Shown here piece after piece: positions 17,446-24,506 of a stretch of DNA of 63,672 bases. This DNA comes from Halobacteriales archaeon SW_7_65_23 (GTDB lineage: Archaea > Halobacteriota > Halobacteria > Halobacteriales > Haloarculaceae). The position numbers were made by a program, and so were the translations under genes. Below the pieces are notes generated by a model that saw only the letters and a program-made list of their open reading frames with translations, was not told the origin of the DNA and searched no databases. The stretch covers positions 1 to 63,672 of the forward strand of contig PXSQ01000068.1 of the NCBI GenBank assembly GCA_003022725.1. The letters run 5' to 3'. Every line of letters begins with the position of its first letter. Position 1 is the first letter of the stretch.

Positions 17446-18207
17446 ATGGCACGCGAGGCGAAACATCCGGTGGAAACGAGCCGGAAGACGTTCCGGCTCC
17501 TGGAGGCGATCAAGGAGCGCGACGGCGCCCGGGTGACCGAGCTCGCCACGGCGCTCGACATGGGCAAAAGCACAGTCCACAACCACCTGAGCACGCTCCG
17601 GGAGGACGAGTTCGTGGTGCGGGAGGGGACCGAGTACAGGCTCGGGCTCAGGTTCCTGGAGTTCGGGGGGTACGTCCGGAACCGGCAGGAGCTGTACCGC
17701 GTGGCCGAGCCGGAGATCGACAGGCTGGCCGAGCAGACCGGCGAGATGGCGAGCCTGGTGACCGAGGAGCACGGGCTCGGCGTGTCCCTCCAGCGCTCGA
17801 AGGGGAGCCAGGCGGTGGCACTCGATACGCACGCCGGCTACCGCTGTCCCCTTCACGTGACCGCCCACGGGAAGGCGATCCTCGCACACCTCCCCGAGGA
17901 GCGGGTGCGGGAGATCCTCGACCGCCACGGCCTCGCGGCGCGCACACCCGAGACGATCACCGACGAGGCGGCGCTGTTCGACCACCTCGAGGCGATCCGT
18001 TCGCAGGGGTACTCCCTCGACGACGAGGAGCGGATGACCGGCCTCCGGTGCGTCGGGGCGCCGATCGTCGTCGACGGGACCGTCGAGGGAGCGATCAGCG
18101 TCTCCGCGCCGACCGGCCGCATGCGCGACGACCGGTTCACCGACGAGATGCCCGACCTCGTCCGGAGCACCGCCAACGTCATCGAACTCAACCTCACCCA
18201 CACCTGA
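17446..18207 (+). CDS. IclR-family transcriptional regulator
   Basis: Probable ligand-responsive regulator of the surrounding catabolic genes. The 253-residue protein has an N-terminal winged helix-turn-helix (about 8-68, ARVTELATALDMGKSTVHNHLSTL) and a C-terminal GAF-like effector domain (about 80-250, including LHVTAHGKAILAHLP and GLRCVGAPIVVDGTVEGAISVS). The ATG at 17446 is preferred over the in-frame ATG at 17431 because the TATA box at 17413-17422 fits a leaderless start there. It lies between the dehydrogenase-complex genes and the second FGGY kinase. A decayed relative is at 2420-2855. Confidence 0.9.
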   Translation: MAREAKHPVETSRKTFRLLEAIKERDGARVTELATALDMGKSTVHNHLSTLREDEFVVREGTEYRLGLRFLEFGGYVRNRQELYRVAEPEIDRLAEQTGEMASLVTEEHGLGVSLQRSKGSQAVALDTHAGYRCPLHVTAHGKAILAHLPEERVREILDRHGLAARTPETITDEAALFDHLEAIRSQGYSLDDEERMTGLRCVGAPIVVDGTVEGAISVSAPTGRMRDDRFTDEMPDLVRSTANVIELNLTHT

Positions 18208-18342
18208 TCCCCGTCGGCACCGGCGTACCTATCTCGTTCTTTATTTCTGGTAGACTGTTCTACTCATCAAAATACGCTATCAGTGAGAATAACCCGAAAT
18301 ACACGGCAATGAGGGTTCGATAGGCGATTTTCGGATCAGTTT

Positions 18343-18364
18343 TTCTCTTCAATCATAGAGAACG
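18343..18364 (+). promoter_or_regulatory. Candidate regulatory palindrome upstream of the second FGGY kinase
   Basis: TTCTCT-TCAATCAT-AGAGAA followed by CGATT. The right arm GAGAACGAT equals that of the IclR sites, but the spacing of the left arm differs. It lies about 60 bp ahead of the kinase start, just upstream of a TATA-like GTTTATGA (about 18396-18403). Weaker than the two sites before iclR. Confidence 0.35.
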
Positions 18365-18425
18365 ATTAGCGGCAGGACCGTGAAAACGGCGACGCGTTTA
18401 TGAGAGTGGCGGCGCGAGGGGAGGC

Positions 18426-19874
18426 ATGACCGACCCACAGCTCATCGGGATCCACCTGGGGACCTCCGAGGTGCGGGTCGACCGCTACGACGCGGCGGGA
18501 ACGTTGCTGGACAGCGGCGAGGTGACGATCGAGGATCAGACAGCGGTCGGCTGGGAGCGGGCGTTGCGGCGGGCGGTGCCCCCGTTGCCCGACGAGGGGA
18601 TCTGTTCGGTGGCGAGCACGTCCGGGACGCTGCTGGTCGTCGACGGGACGGGCGAGCCGATCTTTCCCCCGCAGATGTTCTACGAGACCGCGCCGGCGTA
18701 CGCCGAGCGGATCGACCGGGCGGTCGCCAGCGACCTCCAGAACCGGAACATCGCGCTCTCGGCGACGGGGCCACTCCCCAAACTGCTGAAGCTACGGGAG
18801 GAACACCCCGATCAGTTCACCGACGCCGAGTGGGTGCTGCCACCGACGACGTGGCTGCTCTACCGGCTCCGGTACGGCCGATCGACGCGGTGGCGCAACG
18901 TCGAGATCGACTGGACGAACGCCCTGAAGTTCGGCGCGGACGTCAGGCCGGCGATGCCGGAGTGGTACGACCCGCTGTTCGAGGCGCTCGACCTGCCGCG
19001 GGAGCTGTTCCCGACGATCCGTCCCCCGGGCTCGTACATCGGCGTGGCGAGCGGCGAACTCGCCGAACGGACCGGGTTCGCGGGCACCAAGCTGTACCAG
19101 GGGCTGACCGACGGCGGGGCGACCGCGCTGGCCAACGGCTGTCTCGAACCCGGCGACTTCTGCATCACCTCGGGGGCGACCAGCGTCGTCAAGTACGTCT
19201 CGGAGACGATCGAACCCCACGAGGCGCTGTACTACCACCGCCATCCCATCGAGGGGTACCTGCCCGGCGCCTCCTTCGACACCGGCGTCGTCTTCGAGTG
19301 GTTCTGCGACCGGCTGTTCGACTGCTCGCCCGGGCGGGGGCTCGAACTCGCGCGGGAGACGCCGCCCGGCGAGGAGTACCAGGTGTTCCTGCAGGGCAAC
19401 CGGAGCCCGTTTTTCGACCCGGAGATCGGCAACTCGGTGCTCGGCATGACCCACGACGGCGATCTCTCCTCGGAGGACGTAATCGGGCGGTTCGCCCGCG
19501 GGATCACCACCGGCGTCGCCCTGGCCGAGCACAACTACATCAGCATCTTCGAGGAGCTGTTCGGGACGGCGATCGACGAGGTCCGGATGATGAGCGAGCG
19601 GTCCGCGACCGGCGAGGACCCCGTCGAGTGGTGGTACGACCTCCGGGCCTCGATCTGGGACCGGCCGATCCGGAAGATGAAACCCCGGACGACGGCCGGC
19701 CAGCTCATCCCGCCAGCGCTGATCACATCGCTGTACGACGACGCGACCGAGGCCAGCGACCGCTTGCTGGGCGTCCAGCGGCGGATCGAACCCGACCCCG
19801 ACGTCGGGGGGATCTACGAGGACCAGCGGCGGGAGTACGTCGACCGCTGGCGCTCGGTCGTCGAGCTGTACTGA
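18426..19874 (+). CDS. FGGY-family kinase, divergent type
   Basis: 482 residues with the FGGY fold throughout: GIHLGTSEVRVD at the N-terminal phosphate loop, GLTDGGATALANG with the presumed catalytic Asp, CITSGATSVVKYVS, and a second-lobe region around 330-400. The usual Asp of the first motif (GIDxGT) is His here, and the second ATP-binding motif is hard to recognise. The chemistry may therefore be altered, or the protein could use an unusual donor or be regulatory. A TATA-like element 23-30 bases upstream predicts a leaderless mRNA. It is the last gene of the catabolic island, downstream of iclR. Substrate unknown. Confidence 0.8.
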   Translation: MTDPQLIGIHLGTSEVRVDRYDAAGTLLDSGEVTIEDQTAVGWERALRRAVPPLPDEGICSVASTSGTLLVVDGTGEPIFPPQMFYETAPAYAERIDRAVASDLQNRNIALSATGPLPKLLKLREEHPDQFTDAEWVLPPTTWLLYRLRYGRSTRWRNVEIDWTNALKFGADVRPAMPEWYDPLFEALDLPRELFPTIRPPGSYIGVASGELAERTGFAGTKLYQGLTDGGATALANGCLEPGDFCITSGATSVVKYVSETIEPHEALYYHRHPIEGYLPGASFDTGVVFEWFCDRLFDCSPGRGLELARETPPGEEYQVFLQGNRSPFFDPEIGNSVLGMTHDGDLSSEDVIGRFARGITTGVALAEHNYISIFEELFGTAIDEVRMMSERSATGEDPVEWWYDLRASIWDRPIRKMKPRTTAGQLIPPALITSLYDDATEASDRLLGVQRRIEPDPDVGGIYEDQRREYVDRWRSVVELY

Positions 19875-19926
19875 CGGCGGGGCGGCTCCCGAAGCGTTAA
19901 CACGGACCGGCACCGAGTGTCCGGCA

Positions 19927-20538
19927 ATGACAGCGGATACGTCCCGTACCCGTCGCGGCAAGGTCGAACGGCTGCTGGCGGCGTACGACATGGGAGAGGT
20001 CGGCGAGGAACTCGTCGCGGCCTGGACCGGCGAGGGCCGGGAGCGACGGAGCCTCCGGGAGCTGGCGCGGTACTTCAACGAACAGCTGATCGAGCAGGTC
20101 CTGACCGAGCACGCGGCGACCGCCGTCGGCGCCGACCCGGGGACAGTCCTCGACCGCCTCCGGGACGACTCGGTCAGCACAGCTGTCCGCAACCGGACCC
20201 GCCGGCAGCTCGAACGCGAGGGGGTCGACGTGGACGAACTGGAGTCGGCCTTCGTCTCCCACTCGGCGATCCAGACGTTTCTCCGCCACCGCGGCGCGTC
20301 CCGCGAGGAACCCGACACCGACCAGGTCGCCGTGGAAGCCGAGCACGTCCAGGGGCTCAGGAACCGGACGGTGACCGTCGTCGAGGACAAGGTTTCCTCC
20401 CTCCGGTCGACCGACCGCATCGACGTCGGCTCGTTCAACGTCATCGTCGACGTCCAGGTGTACTGCGAGGACTGCCAGACGGGCATGGACGTCGACGACC
20501 TGCTCGAGGCCGGCGGCTGCTCCTGTCCCGACGCGTAA
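19927..20538 (+). CDS. rdfA: RdfA-like rod-determining factor
   Basis: 203-residue haloarchaea-specific protein. It resembles RdfA, which in Haloferax volcanii is needed for rod-shaped cells and is encoded next to sph3, as here. The N-terminal part (LLAAYDMGEVGEELVAAWTGEG) and SLRELARYFNEQLIEQVLTEH are typical of the family. The C-terminus carries a small Cys cluster (CEDCQTGMDVDDLLEAGGCSC) that could bind zinc. The gene is followed by a 58-bp inverted repeat and then by the SMC-like gene on the same strand. The assignment rests on recognised sequence style and the conserved pairing. Confidence 0.75.
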   Translation: MTADTSRTRRGKVERLLAAYDMGEVGEELVAAWTGEGRERRSLRELARYFNEQLIEQVLTEHAATAVGADPGTVLDRLRDDSVSTAVRNRTRRQLEREGVDVDELESAFVSHSAIQTFLRHRGASREEPDTDQVAVEAEHVQGLRNRTVTVVEDKVSSLRSTDRIDVGSFNVIVDVQVYCEDCQTGMDVDDLLEAGGCSCPDA

Positions 20539-20541
20539 CCA

Positions 20542-20599
20542 TTACAGTAGTACGGTTGTAACGTATGACGCGATAGTCGTTACAACAGTCCTCCTGTAA
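20542..20599. repeat. Imperfect 22-bp inverted repeat between rdfA and sph3
   Basis: Arms 20542-20563 and 20578-20599 match at 19 of 22 positions; each starts with TTACAG and ends with GTTGTAACG when read inward. A 14-base centre separates them. It starts 4 bases after the rdfA stop and ends about 60 bases before the sph3 start. It could be a transcription-terminating hairpin, an attenuator between the two genes, or another mini-element. Its termini differ from the TAC...GTA families. Confidence 0.6.
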
Positions 20600-20660
20600 C
20601 GGGCGTGGCGGAACCGGCGTGATCGAATGACTTTTTACGCCGGCACGTGGAAATCGTGAT

Positions 20661-22604
20661 ATGGAAACAGCGAGCGAAGCCGCCGGCCTCGAAGTCGAGC
20701 GGATCGGGGGGATCGAGGAGACCGCTGTCGACCTCGCGCCGGGGGTCAACGTGCTGGTGGGACGAAACGCGACGAACAGGACATCGTTCCTGCGGGCGAT
20801 CATGGCGGCGGCCGGGAGCACCGACGTGAACGTCAAGGGCGACGCCGACGCCGGGCGCGTCGAGCTGACCCTCGGGGGCGAGACGCACGAGCGGCGCCTG
20901 CAGCCGACCGGGGACGGGACCGTCAGAGCCACCGGGGAAGCGTACCTCTCGGAGCCGGCAGTCGCCGACATGTTCGCGTTCCTGCTGGCGACCAACCCCG
21001 TGTGGCAGGCGGTCCTGCGCGGCGACGACCTTCGGGAGATCATCATGGAACCGATCGACACCGAGGCGATCGAGGCCGAGATCGACCGCCTCACGGACCG
21101 CCGGGCTGAGCTCCAGGCCGAACTCGATCGGATCGGGGAGCTGAGCGAGCAGCTGCCGGGTCTCCAGGAGCGGCTCACGACGGTCGAGAAACGGATCGAG
21201 GAGACAGAGGCGGGCCTGGAGACGAAACGGGAACGCCTGGAGTCGGCCGACGAGTCCCTGGAGGAGCGCCGGTCCGAGAAGGAGGAGCTCGACGAGACAC
21301 TCGAACAGCTCCGCTCGACGCGGCGGGAGCGCAACCGCGTCGCCTCCGACATCGAGATCGAGGAGGCGACGGTGACGGACCTGCGCGAGGAGATCGACCA
21401 GCTCGAGGCCGAACGTGATGAGCTCCCGGCGGTTCCGGTCGAGGAGATCGACCAGCTCGAGGGCGAGATCGACCGTCTCCGGACCCGGAAGAGCGACGCC
21501 GAGGGGTCGGTGACCGACCTCCAGCGGATCCTCCAGTTCAACGAGGACATGCTCGAGGGGACACAGACTGACGTCGTCGAGGAGTTCCTCGACGGGGGCG
21601 ACGACGGCGGCTCGCCGACGGACGAGCTGCTCGAGGGGTCGGCGGTCGCCTGCTGGACCTGTGGCACCGAGGTCGAACAACGTGCGATCGAGGAAACCTG
21701 CGAGCGCCTCCGGGAAGCCCGCTCGGAGCTGATGGAGCGGGTCAACGAGCTCGACCGCCGCATCGAGGAGGCCGGCGAGCGCAAGGCCGAACTGGAACGG
21801 ACCCGCGACCGTGCCGGGCGGATCGGGGACGAGGTCGCCTCGCTGGAGGCGGAGCTGTCCGCGAGCCGGGAGACGCTCTCGCAGCTCAAATCCCGGCGGG
21901 AGGCGCTCGACGAGGAGATCGACCGGCTTGAGGACGAGGTCGACGCCCTCGAGGACGACGACTACGACGAGCTGCTCGCGGTCCACCGGGAGGTCAACGA
22001 GCACGAGTTCGAACTGGAGCAACTCCGCGAGGAGCGTGCGGAGGTGCGCGAGGAGATCGACCGGCTCGAGGAGCGGCTGTCCGGGCGCGGACAGCTGGAG
22101 GCCGAACTCGAATCGGTCCGCGAGGAGATCGTCGACCAGCGCACGCGGATCGAGCGGATCGAGGAAGAGGCCGTCGAGCAGTTCAACGCGCAGATGGACG
22201 ACCTGCTGGCGCTGCTGGAGTACGACAACCTGGAGCGGATCTGGCTCGAGATCCAGGAGACGGAAGTGCGGGAGGGGCGGTCCGTCGTTCCGAAACGGCT
22301 GTTCGAGCTCCACATCGTGCGCCGGACTGACGCCGGGACTGTCTACGAGGACACGATCGACCACCTCAGCGAGAGCGAGCGCGAGCTTACCGGGCTCGTG
22401 TTCGCGCTCGCGGGCTACCTGGCCCACGAGGTCTACGAGGACTGCCCGTTCCTCCTCCTGGATTCGCTGGAGGCGATCGACTCCGACCGGATCGCGGCGC
22501 TGGTCGAGTACGTCAGCGACTACGCCGCGTTCGTCGTCGTGGCGCTGCTCCCCGAGGACGCACAGGCGCTCGACGACGGGTACACGTACCACTCGGAGAT
22601 CTGA
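20661..22604 (+). CDS. sph3: Archaea-specific SMC-related protein (Sph3 type)
   Basis: 647-residue SMC/Rad50-like protein. The N-terminal head has a degenerate Walker A (LVGRNATNRTSFL, no GKT/S). Long coiled coils (about 135-270 and 345-500) flank a single hook cysteine motif CWTC near residue 330. The C-terminal head has a signature-like HLSESERELTGL and Walker B FLLLDSLEAID with Ser in place of the catalytic Glu. It is therefore probably a weak or non-hydrolysing ATPase. Haloarchaeal Sph3 genes pair with rdfA in the cell-shape locus, as here. A TATA-like CTTTTTACG 23-30 bases upstream implies its own leaderless transcript. Confidence 0.8.
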   Translation: METASEAAGLEVERIGGIEETAVDLAPGVNVLVGRNATNRTSFLRAIMAAAGSTDVNVKGDADAGRVELTLGGETHERRLQPTGDGTVRATGEAYLSEPAVADMFAFLLATNPVWQAVLRGDDLREIIMEPIDTEAIEAEIDRLTDRRAELQAELDRIGELSEQLPGLQERLTTVEKRIEETEAGLETKRERLESADESLEERRSEKEELDETLEQLRSTRRERNRVASDIEIEEATVTDLREEIDQLEAERDELPAVPVEEIDQLEGEIDRLRTRKSDAEGSVTDLQRILQFNEDMLEGTQTDVVEEFLDGGDDGGSPTDELLEGSAVACWTCGTEVEQRAIEETCERLREARSELMERVNELDRRIEEAGERKAELERTRDRAGRIGDEVASLEAELSASRETLSQLKSRREALDEEIDRLEDEVDALEDDDYDELLAVHREVNEHEFELEQLREERAEVREEIDRLEERLSGRGQLEAELESVREEIVDQRTRIERIEEEAVEQFNAQMDDLLALLEYDNLERIWLEIQETEVREGRSVVPKRLFELHIVRRTDAGTVYEDTIDHLSESERELTGLVFALAGYLAHEVYEDCPFLLLDSLEAIDSDRIAALVEYVSDYAAFVVVALLPEDAQALDDGYTYHSEI

Positions 22605-22643
22605 CCGTCCTGAACGGAGCCGTCGCCGCGCTGGCCCCGGACC

Positions 22644-23684
22644 TCACCACCGGTGGCCGTAGCGCGTCCCGGACTCGGCGTAGCGGGCGTCGACGATCCG
22701 CTGGAACTGGTCGTCACCGAGCGAGACGTCGACGGCGCCGACGTTCTCGTCGAGTTGCTCGACAGTCCGGGCGCCGACGATCGGGACGCAGGTGAAGTCG
22801 GGCTGCTCGACCAGCCAGCGCAGCGCGACCTGCGCGGGCGTCGCGTCGATCTCGTCGGCGATCGCCCGGATTTCGTCGAGGACGTGCCAGCCCCGCTCGG
22901 AGAGGTAGTACTCCTCGAAGGAGTCGTAGATGTCGCCGCGGGCGCCGTCCGGCCCCTCGAAGTCCGTCGGGTCCTCGCCGGTCCGCTCGTACTTCCCGGT
23001 GAGGAAGCCGCCGGCCAGCGGCGAGTACGGACAGACTGCGAGGTCCTGGTCGATGCAGACGTCGAGGTAGCCGGTGATGTCGTCGCGGTAACCGGCGTGG
23101 AACAGCGGCTGCGCTATCTTGAACGGCTCCCAGTCGTTGACGTCGCTTTTCCAGAGTGCCTTCGTCAACTGCCAGGCGGCCATCGTCGACGCGCCGAGGT
23201 AGTGGATCTTGCCCTCGCGGACGAGGTCGTTCAGCGTCGCCAGCGTCTCCTCAATCGGCGTCGCCTCGTCCCAGCGGTGGATGTAGTAGAGGTCCAGGTA
23301 GTCCGTCCCGAGGCGGTCGAGGGTCCCCTCGACCTGTGCGCGGACGTGTTTGCGGCCGAGGCCGCTGTCGTTGGGGCCGGGCTCGCGCTCGCCGCCTGTG
23401 CGGCCGTTGAACGGGAAGTACACTTTCGAGGCGAGGACGAAATCCGCCCGGTCGTAGGACTCCAGCCACTCGCCGATGTACTGCTCGGCCGTCCCGTGGG
23501 GGTTGCCGTACCTGTCGGCGGTGTCGATGAAGTTGATGCCGCGGTCCCAGGCCGCGGAAAGCAGGTCGTGGGCCTCCTCCCGCGTCGTCTCGACGACGCC
23601 GTCGGATTCGCGGCCGAACCGCCAGGTCCCGAACGCCAGCTGCGAGACCGTCGTTCCAGTCGAACCGAGGGTAGTGTACTCCAT
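22644..23684 (-). CDS. Aldo/keto reductase
   Basis: NAD(P)H-dependent carbonyl reductase with a TIM-barrel fold. The start at MEYTTLGSTGTTVSQLAFGTW gives 346 residues, a normal length. The catalytic tetrad is visible: Asp and Tyr in FIDTADRYGN, Lys in VLASKVYFP, His in YYIHRWDEA. The C-terminal cofactor loop CVPIVGARTVEQLDEN is present. It resembles the YajO/Tas-like group. It is convergent with sph3 and stands alone. Substrate unknown. Confidence 0.92.
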   Translation of the reverse strand: MEYTTLGSTGTTVSQLAFGTWRFGRESDGVVETTREEAHDLLSAAWDRGINFIDTADRYGNPHGTAEQYIGEWLESYDRADFVLASKVYFPFNGRTGGEREPGPNDSGLGRKHVRAQVEGTLDRLGTDYLDLYYIHRWDEATPIEETLATLNDLVREGKIHYLGASTMAAWQLTKALWKSDVNDWEPFKIAQPLFHAGYRDDITGYLDVCIDQDLAVCPYSPLAGGFLTGKYERTGEDPTDFEGPDGARGDIYDSFEEYYLSERGWHVLDEIRAIADEIDATPAQVALRWLVEQPDFTCVPIVGARTVEQLDENVGAVDVSLGDDQFQRIVDARYAESGTRYGHRW

Positions 23685-23916
23685 GCTTGTTCGAACTAGC
23701 TGCGTAGATTCTCTTGTGTATTGTGCCTCCGTCAAATCTGACGATTGTGCGATCCGAATCGGTGCCGGCCAGCCGAGTTTCCGGACATATTATCTCATAA
23801 TCTCTGGGAGGGCTAAAAGCGACTCCCCGTCAGTAGCGATGCGCCGGATCGGCGTCGAATCATACCCACGTGGGAACGATTCGCACCACGGCCACGAGCT
23901 GTTACTCCGTTCCACA

Positions 23917-24384
23917 TCACTCGGGTCCGGAGCGGGTCGTCCGTCCCCCGGGCGGCACGCCGGCCTCGTGCATCAGCCGCCGAACGTGGCGGCGGGAGTA
24001 CTCGACATCAAATTTCTCTCGAAGGAATTTCCTGACGAGTGCCGTACTCCACGCGGACGCGTCGTAGCCCGCCTCCGCCGGCAGATTCTCCAGCGCTCGC
24101 TCCAGCCGGCGCCGCTCGGCGGCGTCGAGCGCCGGTTCGCGCCCTGGCGAGGGCGTGTCGTACAGCGCGTCCTCGAACGCCCGTCCCTCGAACCGGTCGA
24201 GCCAGGAGTAGATCGTCTGTGCTGGCCAGCCGTACTTCGCCTCGATCGCCGGCACCGACAGCCCGTCGAGGTACTCGCGGGCGGCGACGAGGCGCTTGAT
24301 CGCCTTCGGGTCGCGCTCCTCCGGCAGCCGCTTGCGGATTCGCTCTGCGGTCACCCCCGGGAGCGTGTTTGTCGGATCCGTCAT
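23917..24384 (-). CDS. Stand-alone IS630-type helix-turn-helix protein
   Basis: 155 residues made only of the N-terminal DNA-binding part typical of IS630-family transposases: a first HTH (LSVPAIEAKYGWPAQTIYSWLDRF) and a second winged HTH (VRKFLREKFDVEYSRRHVRRLMHEAGV). The DDE catalytic domain is missing. Such solo proteins are common in haloarchaea and could be decayed transposase fragments or domesticated DNA-binding proteins. An AT-rich TATA-like run (ATTTGATAATAC) just upstream suggests it is expressed. No terminal repeats were noticed around it. Confidence 0.7.
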   Translation of the reverse strand: MTDPTNTLPGVTAERIRKRLPEERDPKAIKRLVAAREYLDGLSVPAIEAKYGWPAQTIYSWLDRFEGRAFEDALYDTPSPGREPALDAAERRRLERALENLPAEAGYDASAWSTALVRKFLREKFDVEYSRRHVRRLMHEAGVPPGGRTTRSGPE

Positions 24385-24506
24385 TGCCCGTCGTTTCGCG
24401 CCGCAGTATTATCAAATTTTCTGTCTGTTTTTACAGGTTCACGCCACCGCCGGGGCCGACGGCATCCACCGATCGCTCGCGGAGGGTCGTCGCCGGCCGG
24501 TCGGCG

